64,000 nt of DNA, from contig NZ_AP025518.1 of the NCBI RefSeq assembly GCF_022179545.1, positions 5,084,001 to 5,148,000 of the forward strand. The letters run 5' to 3'. The DNA is from Mycolicibacterium fortuitum subsp. fortuitum. GTDB lineage: Bacteria > Actinomycetota > Actinomycetes > Mycobacteriales > Mycobacteriaceae. The translations under genes and the position numbers were made by a program. The notes below the pieces were generated by a model. That model had not been told where the DNA came from. It saw nothing but the letters and a program-made list of their open reading frames with translations, and did not search any database. Shown piece after piece: positions 8,074 through 17,633 of the stretch (positions are counted from its first letter, which is position 1; every line of letters begins with the position of its first letter).

Positions 8074-8179
8074 TCCCCTTTGTGACTGAGATCACATTCC
8101 GTGTCGAGCGGTATGCAACGCCCGTTAACCTGCTCTTAACCAGCATGAACGCTGCGCGCGACATTCGCCAACAAAACAA

Positions 8180-8205
8180 AAACGGCGGCCGGGTGGCCGC
8201 CGTTT
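8180..8205 (-). terminator. rho-independent terminator after moaB2
   Basis: A perfect 11-bp stem AAACGGCGGCC (8180-8190) with 8195-8205 around the loop GGGT. On the minus strand it is followed by a T-rich stretch (complement of AACAAAACAAA). It lies 11 bp past the moaB2 stop. Confidence 0.85.
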
Positions 8206-8215
8206 CGAGTCCTGC

Positions 8216-8794
8216 TCAGATCTCCAAGCTTGATAACTGGCCTATCACCTGTGCGGCCAGCGGCCCCAGCGTGGCCATGCCGTCACGCACCGCCGCTCGC
8301 GACCCTGCGATGTTCACGACGAGCGTGCTGCCCGACACTCCACACAGTCCACGGGACAGCCCGGCGTCGACGATTCCGGCAGAAAGCCCCGACGCCCGCA
8401 GTGCCTCGGCGATGCCCAACAGCTCACGGTCGAGGATGTCGAGGGTGGCCTCCGGCGTCACATCGCGCGGGGTCACGCCCGTCCCGCCGACGGACACCAC
8501 CAGATCGACGCCGCCGATCACCGCGGTGTTCAGCGCGTTGCGGATCTCGACTTCGTCCGCTGCCACGACGACGACACCGTCGACGACGAATCCGGCCTCA
8601 CCCAACAACTCTGTGACCAACGGCCCGCTGTGGTCTTCCTCGCCGTGTGCGGTGCGATCGTCCACGACGACGACGAGCGCCCGGCCCACCAACTCCCCTG
8701 GCTGTTCCATGCCTGCAACCGTATATCCGGCGGCGGACAACGGTGTAGCCAGACGCAGTGTGGCCATCCCGCGGGGCCCGGTAACCGTGCTCAC
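8216..8794 (-). CDS. moaB2: molybdenum cofactor biosynthesis protein MoaB2 (MogA/MoaB fold)
   Basis: A 192-residue protein of the molybdopterin-adenylation fold. It has SVGGTGVTPRDVTPEA, the molybdopterin-binding loop, and RGLCGVSGSTLVVNIAGS near the C-terminus. It likely binds molybdopterin, although mycobacterial MoaB2 has also been reported as a chaperone-like partner in the pepD operon. Its GTG start overlaps the pepD stop by 4 bases, so it is coupled to the protease. The order mprA-mprB-pepD-moaB2 is the same as in M. tuberculosis (Rv0981-Rv0984). Confidence 0.92.
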   Translation of the reverse strand: MSTVTGPRGMATLRLATPLSAAGYTVAGMEQPGELVGRALVVVVDDRTAHGEEDHSGPLVTELLGEAGFVVDGVVVVAADEVEIRNALNTAVIGGVDLVVSVGGTGVTPRDVTPEATLDILDRELLGIAEALRASGLSAGIVDAGLSRGLCGVSGSTLVVNIAGSRAAVRDGMATLGPLAAQVIGQLSSLEI

Positions 8795-10182
8795 TGCTCG
8801 GCCCTGCCGAGGGTGACCTCAAGGGTCTGAGGTTTGCCACCCTGGTCCAGGAAGGTGAGTGTGACCTTGTCGCCGGGGGCCTTGGAGCGCACTGCGGCCA
8901 CAAGGGCATCCGCGCTTCCGATCACCCGTTCATCGACCTTGGTGACCACCACACCGCTGGGTAGACCGGCTGCGGCTGCGGCCCCGCCGTTGGTGACCTC
9001 GACGATCTTGGCGCCGTCACTGGTCTTGTCATTGGCCACCTGCACGCCAAGCGAGGCGTGCGAGGCCGTTCCGTTCTGGATCAGCTCGTCGGCGATCCGC
9101 TTGGCCTGATCCACCGGGATCGCGAAGCCGAGTCCGATCGAGCCGCTCTGTGCCTGCGGCGAATCCCCTCCCATGGTGGCGATCGCCGAGTTGATCCCGA
9201 CCAGTTCGCCGTTCATGTTGACCAGGGCACCGCCGGAGTTACCCGGGTTGATCGCGGCGTCGGTCTGGATGGCGTCGAGCACGGTGTTCTGGTTGCGGGC
9301 ATCGCCGCCGGCGGCGACCGGGCGGTTGAGCGCACTGACGATGCCGGTGGTGACCGTGCCTTCGAGACCGAGCGGTGAGCCGACCGCGACCACGTCTTGG
9401 CCGACCCGCAGATTCTGTGAGGACCCGAGTGTGATCGGGGTCAGGTTCGAGACGTCCTGGGCGCGGACCACCGCAATGTCACTGCTCGGGTCCGTGCCCA
9501 CCACGGTGAACGGCTTGGTGGTTCCATCGGAGAACGTCACCTTGGTCTGGGCTCCGGCCGGTGCGGGTGCCCCGCCCGGCATCGGTGAAGGGCCGGGCCC
9601 ACCCGGCTTGGCGGCCTGGACGACGTGATTGTTGGTCAGGATCAGCCCGTCGGCGGTGAGGATGATGCCGGAGCCCTCTTCTGAGGCGCGGCCCAGATCG
9701 GTCTCGAGCTTCACCACGCTTGGCACCACCTTGGCCGCCACCTGCTCCACCGAACCCGGGGGCAATGCGGCCGCGGGAACTGTCGGTGCGGCGCCCAGGC
9801 CCTGTGTGCCCAGGCGCGGGTGGTCGTCGTGCACCAGGGTGGCGACACCGCCACCGATGCCCGCCGACACCACGGCGACGGCGAGCGCACCGGCGACCAG
9901 CCCGGCCTTTGACCGCTTCTTGGCCGGAATGGGCTGCGGGGTGGCCGGAATCCGGTAGGGGTCGTAAGGCGCGCGGTAGGCCTGCTGCTGGCTCTGGTGT
10001 TGGTGGCTCTGGCTCGCCTGCTGTTGCGGCGGCGGGAGCTGCTGCTGAGGCTGCTGCTGTTGACGGGCGTATCGCCAGTCGTAGGGCTGTGACTGGTACG
10101 GATCAGGACGCGCACCGGCGTATCCGGGGGCGCCGCCGGGATGCTGCTCCGGCTGCTGGGGGTACCTCGGGTGGTTCGTCAT
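8791..10182 (-). CDS. pepD: HtrA-type serine protease PepD
   Basis: A 463-residue membrane-anchored periplasmic protease/chaperone. Order: Gln/Pro-rich cytoplasmic N-terminus (1-88), one membrane helix (about 94-116), trypsin-like domain with His186 (TNNHVV), Asp235 (SDIAVV) and Ser316 (NPGNSGGALV), then one PDZ domain (about 370-460). It degrades misfolded wall proteins and feeds back on MprAB/SigE signalling in M. tuberculosis. The gene lies 194 bp downstream of mprB, so it may have its own promoter as well as read-through; I could not find a clear SigE site in that gap. Confidence 0.95.
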   Translation of the reverse strand: MTNHPRYPQQPEQHPGGAPGYAGARPDPYQSQPYDWRYARQQQQPQQQLPPPQQQASQSHQHQSQQQAYRAPYDPYRIPATPQPIPAKKRSKAGLVAGALAVAVVSAGIGGGVATLVHDDHPRLGTQGLGAAPTVPAAALPPGSVEQVAAKVVPSVVKLETDLGRASEEGSGIILTADGLILTNNHVVQAAKPGGPGPSPMPGGAPAPAGAQTKVTFSDGTTKPFTVVGTDPSSDIAVVRAQDVSNLTPITLGSSQNLRVGQDVVAVGSPLGLEGTVTTGIVSALNRPVAAGGDARNQNTVLDAIQTDAAINPGNSGGALVNMNGELVGINSAIATMGGDSPQAQSGSIGLGFAIPVDQAKRIADELIQNGTASHASLGVQVANDKTSDGAKIVEVTNGGAAAAAGLPSGVVVTKVDERVIGSADALVAAVRSKAPGDKVTLTFLDQGGKPQTLEVTLGRAEQ

Positions 10183-10376
10183 TGTGCTGCGTGCTCTTCT
10201 CTTGTAAATGGTCCGCCGGCCAGTTCCACCGGCCCGGTCCGACCCGTATGTCCAACCCTCGTGTCCGTCACTTCGTCAAACGAAGTCGTGGTCACTCAGG
10301 TTGCCCAGATGGGCTGAGAATCCACTTAGAGATTTCTGATCCATCCATGTCCGGTCCCCCGACCGACCTAACTGTC

Positions 10377-11849
10377 TCACTTTTTCTCTGCGCCGACCGT
10401 GTGCCCACCGTCGACCCGGTGCGCGTGTGTCGCATCGGCATTCGAGATCGGCTGCCCCGGCAGCACCATGTGAAAAGAAGCCCCCGGTGGGGTGCCACCC
10501 GGCACGGTCTCGTCGATTCGCAGCGCGCCGCCGTGCTTGAGCACCACCTGCTGGACGATAGCCAACCCGAGACCGGACCCCGGCATCGCCCTGGCTGCAT
10601 CGGATCGGTAGAACCGCTCGAACACCAGCGCCCGTTCCTGCGGAGGGATACCGGGCCCGTGATCTGAGACCACCAACTCGGCGTGCGTCGGATCGATCTG
10701 GTGCAGCCGTACACCGACGCGCCCGCCCGCCGGACTCCACTTGGCAGCGTTGTCGAGCAGGTTGAGCACGGCGCGGCCGAGTCCGGGCGCGTCGCCGAAT
10801 ACCTGCCACCCGATGACGTCGACGTCGAAGTCGATGTCGTTGCGGCGGCGCCGGACCCGCTCGAGGCTGCGGTCGACGACCTCGGACATGTCGACCGGTT
10901 CGGGAGTGATGCCACCGGCATCGTCGCGGGTCAGGTCGACGAGGTCTCCGACCAGGGTGGAGAGCTCCTCGATCTGCGCGATCACATCCTGCTGCAGCCC
11001 GTCCATCTCATCCTTGGGCAGCGGCGGCGCCCCGGGTGCCTGCGAGGCCATCAGGAGCTCGACGTTGGTACGCAGTGACGTCAGCGGCGTTCTCAGCTCG
11101 TGCCCGGCGTCGGACACCAACCTGGATTGTCGCTCCCTCGATTCGGCCAGCGCCCGCAGCATCATGTTGAACGCTTCGGTGAGCCGGGCCAGCTCGTCGC
11201 TGCCGACGACCGGGATGGGCCGTAGGTCGTCGGTGCGGGCCACCCGCTCGGCGGCTTCGGTGAGTCTGCCCACCGGTCTGAGCCCGGCTCTGGCCACCGC
11301 CCCGCCGGCCATGGCGGCCACTGCCACGCCGACGCCTCCGACGATGAGCAGCACGGTGCCGAGCCGTCTCAACACTTGAACCGTGGGCGCCAGACTCTTG
11401 GAGATCAGCAGGGAACTGCCGTTGGCCAGGTGCACCGCGAGCACCCGCTGGTGGTTGGCGGTGCGCAGCGACATCAGCAGCTCGCCGGAGATGACGTCTT
11501 TCTCGGGCTTGCCCAGCGGGAGCATCTGGCCCTGCTGGTTTGCGGTGTAGATGGACCGGCCCGGGATCACCAGCATCGCGTTGACGTCTGAGTAGGCCGT
11601 GCCCTCGATCGCCTTGCCCGGGTCGGCGGCGAGCGATCCGCTCTCGATGAGCAACCGGGCGCGGCTGTGCAGCTGGTTGTCCAGATCGTCGTACAGCGCG
11701 CGGGAGACGACGGCGTAGACCGCGACGGCCATCAGGACGACCACCATGGCCACCATCGACATCGCCAGCATCATCACGCGCCAGCGCAATGACAGTGAGC
11801 TGGTGTTTCGTAGATTGGCTGTTCGCCAGGTGTTCGCGTTGAGCGCCAT
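10377..11849 (-). CDS. mprB: envelope-stress sensor histidine kinase MprB
   Basis: A 490-residue inner-membrane kinase. Helices at about 27-48 and 164-186 flank an extracytoplasmic sensor; then come HAMP (187-240), HisKA with the phosphorylated His250 (SDAGHELRTPL) and the ATPase domain (SGLGLAIV G-box). It senses detergent and wall stress and phosphorylates MprA. The ATG at 11849 is 4 bp after the mprA stop; the longer frame from 11879 would overlap mprA and lacks a ribosome site. Confidence 0.95.
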   Translation of the reverse strand: MALNANTWRTANLRNTSSLSLRWRVMMLAMSMVAMVVVLMAVAVYAVVSRALYDDLDNQLHSRARLLIESGSLAADPGKAIEGTAYSDVNAMLVIPGRSIYTANQQGQMLPLGKPEKDVISGELLMSLRTANHQRVLAVHLANGSSLLISKSLAPTVQVLRRLGTVLLIVGGVGVAVAAMAGGAVARAGLRPVGRLTEAAERVARTDDLRPIPVVGSDELARLTEAFNMMLRALAESRERQSRLVSDAGHELRTPLTSLRTNVELLMASQAPGAPPLPKDEMDGLQQDVIAQIEELSTLVGDLVDLTRDDAGGITPEPVDMSEVVDRSLERVRRRRNDIDFDVDVIGWQVFGDAPGLGRAVLNLLDNAAKWSPAGGRVGVRLHQIDPTHAELVVSDHGPGIPPQERALVFERFYRSDAARAMPGSGLGLAIVQQVVLKHGGALRIDETVPGGTPPGASFHMVLPGQPISNADATHAHRVDGGHTVGAEKK

Positions 11850-11853
11850 CAAA

Positions 11854-12540
11854 TCAGGGGGGCGTTTCGCGCAGCACATAGCCGACGCCGCGCACAGTGT
11901 GGATCAACCGGGACTCACCTTCGGCTTCGGTCTTGCGCCGCAGGTAGCCGATGTACACCTCAAGGGCGTTGCCGGACGTCGGGAAGTCGAAACCCCACAC
12001 CTCCTCGAGGATGCGGCTGCGGGTCAGCACCCGGCGGGGATTGGCGATCAGCATCTCCAGCAGCGAGAACTCGGTGCGGGTCAGGCTGATCTGGCGCTGA
12101 CCGCGGGTCACCTCGCGGGTGACCGGGTCCAGGGTCAGGTCCGAGAACGACATCTTCTGCGAATCGGAGCCGTCATCGCTGACCGTACGGCGCAGCAATG
12201 CCCGCATCCGCGCCAGCAATTCCTCGAGCGCAAACGGCTTGGGTAGGTAGTCGTCGGCACCGGCGTCCAGCCCAGCGACCCGCTCGGACACTGAGTCTCG
12301 CGCCGTCAGCACCAGGATCGGCAGATCGTCACCGGTGCTGCGGAGCTGCCGGCACACCTCCAGGCCGTCCAGCCGCGGCATCATCACGTCCAGAACCACA
12401 GCGTCGGGCCGGTCATTGGCTATCGCCTCGAGCGCTTCGACCCCATCCTGGGCGAGCTCGACCGTATAACCATTGAAGGAAAGCGACCGGCGCAGGGATT
12501 CGCGCACAGCGCGATCGTCGTCAACGACAAGTATGCGCAC
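11854..12540 (-). CDS. mprA: response regulator MprA
   Basis: A 228-residue OmpR/PhoB-type regulator: receiver domain 1-120 with acidic pocket DDD (7-9) and phospho-Asp51 ([10 protein letters not shown]), then a winged helix from about 130 ([21 protein letters not shown]). The GTG at 12540 gives the normal N-terminus MRILVVDDD; upstream codons in the same frame are not coding-like. It heads the mprA-mprB unit and controls sigE, pepD and its own operon in M. tuberculosis. Loosely conserved 8-bp MprA boxes could not be placed with confidence. Confidence 0.95.
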   Translation of the reverse strand: MRILVVDDDRAVRESLRRSLSFNGYTVELAQDGVEALEAIANDRPDAVVLDVMMPRLDGLEVCRQLRSTGDDLPILVLTARDSVSERVAGLDAGADDYLPKPFALEELLARMRALLRRTVSDDGSDSQKMSFSDLTLDPVTREVTRGQRQISLTRTEFSLLEMLIANPRRVLTRSRILEEVWGFDFPTSGNALEVYIGYLRRKTEAEGESRLIHTVRGVGYVLRETPP

Positions 12541-12638
12541 AGGCAACAGTTTCAACCCGCTGTCTGAGAGTGGGCTGAGAGGCGCGCCGCAAATTCGCCG
12601 AGCGTTTTTGTGACCACAGAACAACCCTGAGCACGCCA

Positions 12639-12668
12639 AAAAGCGCTATCACAAGTGATAGCGCTTTT
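12639..12668 (-). terminator. rho-independent terminator after rpmF
   Basis: A perfect 14-bp stem AAAAGCGCTATCAC (12639-12652) with 12655-12668 around a 2-base tip, so the effective loop is a few bases larger. It ends in a T-run on the minus strand. It lies 18 bp past the rpmF stop and separates rpmF from mprA. Confidence 0.88.
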
Positions 12669-12686
12669 GGATAAGTGCTTGGCGTT

Positions 12687-12860
12687 CTAGCGCTTGTCGA
12701 GGTCGACCAGGCCGAGACGAGCGGCCTTGAGCAGACGGCGCGGCACCTTGTGCTGTTGCCCGGCGACATTGACGCCGACGAGACCGGTGGCCTCGGCCTT
12801 CCACTGCGCGCGCCGGCTACGGGTGTTCGCGCGCGACATTCTGCGCTTGGGCACAGCCAT
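12687..12860 (-). CDS. rpmF: 50S ribosomal protein L32
   Basis: A 57-residue basic protein starting [17 protein letters not shown], the standard actinobacterial L32. The zinc CxxC pairs found in some L32 forms are absent, so this is the zinc-free type. The ATG at 12860 has the ribosome site AAGGAGA 8-14 bases upstream. Its own terminator follows. The same gene (Rv0979A) sits beside mprA in M. tuberculosis. Confidence 0.96.
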   Translation of the reverse strand: MAVPKRRMSRANTRSRRAQWKAEATGLVGVNVAGQQHKVPRRLLKAARLGLVDLDKR

Positions 12861-13140
12861 GACGTGCATCTCCTTGTTCTGGGTTGCTGCCGCGCGAATC
12901 GAAATGAGCTCACCGGCGGCGACGATTAGGTACAGAGTAACGGTTGACCTGGCGCCGCTCCAAAACGCGGGGGGCTGTCCACGTCGAGTGCGACGCAAGT
13001 GTCGCGACTCGGTCCCACCGAAGGACGTCTGCGTCACACTCGGGGTATCACCGTGGACGGGAGCACCCCTTGACGTGGGACCGGCGGTACCCGCTAACCT
13101 ACCGGTTGGTTGGTCCCTTTCAGCGTTGACGGGAGTTCGT

Positions 13141-14838
13141 GTGCCACCAGTAGTACGGATCGGCAACTGTTCGGGGTTTTACGGCGACCGGCTCTCGGCG
13201 ATGCACGACATGCTCACCGGCGGCGAGCTGGACTATCTGACCGGCGATTACCTTGCCGAGCTCACCATGCTGATCCTGGCCCGCGACCGGGCGAAGAATC
13301 CTGACCGCGGCTATGCCAAGACCTTCCTCACCCAGCTGGAGCAGTCCCTCGGCCTGGCGCTCGACAAGGGCGTGAAGATCGTGGCCAATGCCGGCGGACT
13401 GAACCCCGCGGGGCTGGCCACCGCCGTGCGGGCCCTGGCCGAACGTCTGGGCCTCGACGTCAACGTCGCCCATGTCGAGGGTGACGACCTGGTGGGCCGG
13501 GCTTCTGAGCTGGGGCTGGGCACGCCGCTGGCCGCCAATGCCTACCTGGGCGCGTGGGGCATCGTCGAATGCCTGAACTCGGGCGCCGACATCGTGGTCA
13601 CCGGCCGGGTCACCGACGCCTCGGTGATCGTCGGGCCTGCCGCCGCGCACTTCGGGTGGTCCCGTACCGATTACGACGCACTGGCCGGGGCCGTCGCCGC
13701 AGGCCACGTGATCGAATGCGGCACCCAGGCCACCGGAGGCAACTACTCCTTCTTCGGCGAGATACCCGATCTAGCGCGTCCCGGATTCCCCATCGCCGAG
13801 ATCGCCGCCGACGGCTCCTCGGTGATCACCAAACACGCAGGCACCGGCGGGCAGGTCAGCGTCGGCACAGTGACCGCGCAGCTGCTCTACGAGATCACCG
13901 GTGCCCGTTACGCCAATCCCGATGTGACACTGCGGGTGGATTCCCTGCAGCTGAGCTCCGACGGCGACGATCGGGTCCGTATCTCCGGAGTGGCCGGTGA
14001 AGCCCCGCCGCCGACGCTCAAAGTGTCGTGCAACAGCATCGGCGGGTTCCGCAACGCCGCCACGTTCGTGTTGACCGGCCTGGACATCGAGGCCAAGGCC
14101 GCACTCGTGCGCAGCCAGCTCGAGGCGGGACTGAAAGCCCGTCCTGCCGAACTGGTTTGGACCCTGGCCCGCACCGATCATCCCGATGCCGACACCGAGG
14201 AGGCCGCCAGCGCACTGCTGCACTGCGTGGTCCGTGATCCGGATCCCAACATGGTCGGACGCCAATTTTCTTCGGCAGGTGTGGAACTCGCCCTGGCGAG
14301 CTACCCGGGGTTCACCACCACAGCACCTCCGGGTGAGGGTCAGATCTACGGCGTGTTCGTCCCCGGATATGTCGACGCCACCGAGGTGCCACACATCGCC
14401 GTGCATGCCGACGGCACCCGGGTCGGTATCGAGCCGGCCGCCGAAACACAGCCGCTGGCACCGGTCTCCGATCCGGACCTTCCGGAGGCACTCCCCGCCG
14501 GATCCACCCGGCGCGCCCCGCTGGGCACCATCGCCGGTGCCCGCAGCGGCGACAAGGGCGGATCGGCCAACGTCGGGGTGTGGGTCCGCACCGACGAGCA
14601 GTGGCGGTGGCTGGCCCACACGCTGACTGTCGACAAGCTACGTGAATTGCTGCCCGAGACAGCCGATCTGCCGGTCACCCGGCACCTGCTGCCGAATCTG
14701 CGGGCCGTGAACTTTGTGATCGAAGGCATTCTCGGCCAGGGCGTGGCCTATCAAGCCCGGTTCGATCCGCAGGCCAAGGGGCTGGGCGAATGGTTGCGCA
14801 GCCGTCATCTCGATATCCCGGAGGAACTCATCAAGTGA
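13141..14838 (+). CDS. AtuA-like acyclic terpene utilization protein (DUF1446 plus C-terminal domain)
   Basis: A 565-residue cytosolic protein of the DUF1446/AtuA family. The N-terminal part has [13 protein letters not shown], then [13 protein letters not shown] and [10 protein letters not shown]; the C-terminal 110-residue domain has [20 protein letters not shown], typical of the longer AtuA forms. The reaction is unproven, but the family occurs in geraniol/citronellol (Atu) and other acyl-CoA carboxylase clusters. The GTG at 13141 follows a GACGGGAG site. It heads a tight operon with two acyl-CoA dehydrogenases, a carboxylase and a hydratase, overlapping the next gene by 4 bases. Confidence 0.85.
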   Translation: MPPVVRIGNCSGFYGDRLSAMHDMLTGGELDYLTGDYLAELTMLILARDRAKNPDRGYAKTFLTQLEQSLGLALDKGVKIVANAGGLNPAGLATAVRALAERLGLDVNVAHVEGDDLVGRASELGLGTPLAANAYLGAWGIVECLNSGADIVVTGRVTDASVIVGPAAAHFGWSRTDYDALAGAVAAGHVIECGTQATGGNYSFFGEIPDLARPGFPIAEIAADGSSVITKHAGTGGQVSVGTVTAQLLYEITGARYANPDVTLRVDSLQLSSDGDDRVRISGVAGEAPPPTLKVSCNSIGGFRNAATFVLTGLDIEAKAALVRSQLEAGLKARPAELVWTLARTDHPDADTEEAASALLHCVVRDPDPNMVGRQFSSAGVELALASYPGFTTTAPPGEGQIYGVFVPGYVDATEVPHIAVHADGTRVGIEPAAETQPLAPVSDPDLPEALPAGSTRRAPLGTIAGARSGDKGGSANVGVWVRTDEQWRWLAHTLTVDKLRELLPETADLPVTRHLLPNLRAVNFVIEGILGQGVAYQARFDPQAKGLGEWLRSRHLDIPEELIK

Positions 14839-15995
14839 GCATCTGGACTTCGCCCGAGCGTGAAGCATTGCGCAAGACCGTGCGCAGTTTCGCCGAGCGT
14901 GAGGTGCTGCCCCACGCCGCCGAGTGGGAGCGGACCGGCGAGTTGCCGCGCGAACTGCACCGCAAGGCCGGCGAGGCCGGTCTGCTCGGCGCCAACTTCC
15001 CCGAGTCGGCCGGCGGTGGCGGCGGCGACGGAGCCGACGCCGTGATCATCTGCGAGGAAATGCATTACGCAGGTGCGCCCGGCGGCGTGTTCGCCTCGTT
15101 GTTCACCTGTGGCATCGCGGTGCCGCACATGATCGCCTCGGGCGATGAGCGGCTGATCGAGACGTATGTGAAGCCCACGCTGCGCGGCGAGAAGATCGGG
15201 TCGCTGGCCATCACCGAACCGGGCGGTGGCTCCGACGTCGGCCACCTCACCACCAAGGCTGAGTTGGATTCTGGCGGCGACGGACTGTACTACATCCTCA
15301 ACGGCGCCAAGACCTACATCACCTCCGGCGTGCGCGCGGACTACGTCGTCACCGCGTCGCGCACCGGCGGCCCCGGCGCCGCCGGTGTCTCACTGATCGT
15401 GGTGGACAAGGGCACGCCGGGGTTCGAAGTGAGCCGCAAGCTCGACAAGATGGGTTGGCGCTCAAGCGATACCGCCGAGCTCTCCTACACCGACGTGCGG
15501 GTTCCGGTGGCCAACCTGATCGGCGCGGAGAACTCCGGCTTCTTCCAGATCGCTGCGGCGTTCGTATCGGAGCGGGTGGGGCTGGCCGTGCAGGCGTACG
15601 CCAGCGCGCAACGCTGTCTGGACCTTACCGTCGAGTGGTGCCGCAACCGCGAAACGTTCGGCAAACCGCTGATCTCGCGGCAGTCGGTGCAGAACACCTT
15701 GGCGGAGATGGCCCGGCGCATCGATGTGGCCCGGGTGTACACCCGCCACGTCGTCGAGCGCCAGCTTGCCGGGGAACAGAATCTGATCACCGAGGTGTGC
15801 TTCGCCAAGAACACCGCGGTGGAGACCGGCGAGTGGGTGGCCAACCAGGCCGTGCAGTTGTTCGGCGGGATGGGCTACATGGCCGAATCCGAGGTCGAGC
15901 GTCAGTACCGTGACATGCGCATCCTGGGAATCGGCGGCGGCACCACCGAGATCCTGACTTCGTTGGCCGCCAAGACATTGGGGTTCCAGTCATGA
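14835..15995 (+). CDS. fadE13: acyl-CoA dehydrogenase (FadE13-like)
   Basis: A 386-residue FAD enzyme with all three acyl-CoA dehydrogenase parts: helical N-terminus, middle strand domain (LAITEPGGGSDVGHL, then GAKTYITSG) and C-terminal helices ending GIGGGTTEILTSLAAKTLG. It makes a 2,3-trans-enoyl-CoA. By position it matches Rv0975c. In this operon it would supply the unsaturated acyl-CoA for the carboxylase, as citronellyl-CoA or isovaleryl-CoA dehydrogenases do. GTG start overlaps the upstream stop, so translation is coupled. Confidence 0.9.
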   Translation: MSIWTSPEREALRKTVRSFAEREVLPHAAEWERTGELPRELHRKAGEAGLLGANFPESAGGGGGDGADAVIICEEMHYAGAPGGVFASLFTCGIAVPHMIASGDERLIETYVKPTLRGEKIGSLAITEPGGGSDVGHLTTKAELDSGGDGLYYILNGAKTYITSGVRADYVVTASRTGGPGAAGVSLIVVDKGTPGFEVSRKLDKMGWRSSDTAELSYTDVRVPVANLIGAENSGFFQIAAAFVSERVGLAVQAYASAQRCLDLTVEWCRNRETFGKPLISRQSVQNTLAEMARRIDVARVYTRHVVERQLAGEQNLITEVCFAKNTAVETGEWVANQAVQLFGGMGYMAESEVERQYRDMRILGIGGGTTEILTSLAAKTLGFQS

Positions 15996-16026
15996 GCCAA
16001 GCAAGTAGCGGAGCGGATTGCGCATT

Positions 16027-17622
16027 ATGAGTGTTCTGAAGTCCACCATCGACCCCCGCTCCGCCGCGTTCACCGAGGCCGCCGAGGTGATGGCGACCAA
16101 ACTTGCCGAACTCGACACCGAGCACGCCAAGGCGCTGGCCGGTGGCGGCCCCAAGTACGTCGACCGCCATCACGGCCGCGGCAAGCTCACCGCACGCGAG
16201 CGGGTCGAGCTGCTGTTGGATCCGGACGCGCCGTTCCTCGAGCTGAGCCCGCTGGCGGCCTGGGGCAGCGATTTCGCCGTGGGCGCCAGCGTCGTCTGCG
16301 GCATCGGCGCCGTCGAAGGTGTCGAGTGCCTGATCGTCGCGAACGATCCGACGGTCAAGGGCGGCACCAGCAACCCGTGGACGCTGAAGAAGATCCTGCG
16401 CGCCAACCAGATCGCGATGGAGAACCGGCTGCCGGTGATCTCCCTGGTCGAGTCCGGTGGCGCCGACCTGCCGACGCAGAAAGAGATCTTCATCCCGGGC
16501 GGACAGATGTTCCGCGATCTGACAAGGCTGTCGGCCGCGGGTATCCCGACAATCTCGCTGGTGTTCGGCAACTCGACGGCCGGCGGTGCGTACATCCCGG
16601 GCATGTCCGATCACGTGGTGATGATCAAGGAACGTTCCAAGGTGTTCCTGGCCGGTCCACCGCTGGTCAAGATGGCCACCGGCGAAGAGTCCGACGACGA
16701 GTCGCTGGGTGGGGCCGAGATGCACTCCCGCACTTCGGGTCTCGGCGATTACCTGGCCAACGACGAGCTCGATGCCATCCGGATCGGCCGGCGCATCGTG
16801 GCCCGGCTGAACTGGCGCAAGAAGGGGCCGGTGCCCGCTCCGGTGGTCGAGCCGCTGTACGACGCCGAAGAGCTCATCGGCATCGTTCCCGCCGATCTGC
16901 GCATCCCGTTCGACCCGCGTGACGTGATCGCCCGCATCGTCGACGGGTCGGACTTCGACGAGTTCAAGCCGCTGTACGGGTCGTCGCTGGTGACGGGTTG
17001 GGCCACGCTGTACGGCTACCCGGTCGGCATCCTGGCCAATGCCCGCGGCGTGCTGTTCTCCGAGGAGTCGCAGAAGGCCACCCAGTTCATCCAGCTGGCC
17101 AACCGTTCCGACACCCCACTTTTGTTCCTGCACAACACCACCGGCTACATGGTGGGCAAGCAGTACGAAGAAGGCGGGATGATCAAGCACGGCTCGATGA
17201 TGATCAACGCGGTGTCCAATTCGACGGTCCCGCACATCTCGCTGCTGCTCGGCGCCTCCTACGGCGCGGGCCACTACGGCATGTGTGGGCGGGCGTATGA
17301 CCCGCGCTTCCTGTTCGCGTGGCCGTCGTCGAAGTCAGCGGTGATGGGTGGCACCCAGCTCGCAGGCGTGCTGTCGATCGTCAGCCGCGCCGCCGCCGAG
17401 GCCCGCGGCCAGCAGGTCGACGAGGCCGCCGACGCGGCACTGCGGGCGGCGGTCGAGGCCCAGATCGAGGCTGAATCGCTGCCGATGTTCCTGTCCGGCC
17501 GGTTGTACGACGACGGGGTGATCGACCCTCGCGACACCCGCACCGTGCTGGGAATGTGCTTGTCCGCCATCGCCAACGCGCCGATCGAGGGGACGTCGAA
17601 CTTCGGCGTCTTCAGGATGTGA
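16027..17622 (+). CDS. accD2: acyl-CoA carboxylase beta subunit (carboxyltransferase), AccD2-like
   Basis: A 531-residue carboxyltransferase with two crotonase-like lobes. VESGGADLPTQKEIF and GGAYIPGMSDHVVM mark the first, and GASYGAGHYGMCGRAYDPRF the second; this set is usual for methylcrotonyl/geranyl-CoA type beta subunits rather than propionyl-CoA types. It moves the carboxyl group from carboxybiotin to an enoyl- or acyl-CoA. It pairs with the alpha subunit 11 bp downstream. By position it matches Rv0974c. Confidence 0.92.
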   Translation: MSVLKSTIDPRSAAFTEAAEVMATKLAELDTEHAKALAGGGPKYVDRHHGRGKLTARERVELLLDPDAPFLELSPLAAWGSDFAVGASVVCGIGAVEGVECLIVANDPTVKGGTSNPWTLKKILRANQIAMENRLPVISLVESGGADLPTQKEIFIPGGQMFRDLTRLSAAGIPTISLVFGNSTAGGAYIPGMSDHVVMIKERSKVFLAGPPLVKMATGEESDDESLGGAEMHSRTSGLGDYLANDELDAIRIGRRIVARLNWRKKGPVPAPVVEPLYDAEELIGIVPADLRIPFDPRDVIARIVDGSDFDEFKPLYGSSLVTGWATLYGYPVGILANARGVLFSEESQKATQFIQLANRSDTPLLFLHNTTGYMVGKQYEEGGMIKHGSMMINAVSNSTVPHISLLLGASYGAGHYGMCGRAYDPRFLFAWPSSKSAVMGGTQLAGVLSIVSRAAAEARGQQVDEAADAALRAAVEAQIEAESLPMFLSGRLYDDGVIDPRDTRTVLGMCLSAIANAPIEGTSNFGVFRM

Positions 17623-17633
17623 GTTTCACACCC

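Noticed and set aside
10271..10285. CTTCGT-CAA-ACGAAG inverted repeat between mprB and pepD
   Set aside because: Only 6 bp with no T-run; could be chance. Not strong enough for a terminator or operator call.
12694..13140. N-terminal extension of the AtuA-like gene through the rpmF region
   Set aside because: It would read antisense to L32 and gives no family match; the family begins at GTG 13141.
15787..17274. 495-codon minus-strand frame opposite fadE13/accD2
   Set aside because: Antisense to two certain enzymes; His/Arg/Gly-rich with no motif.
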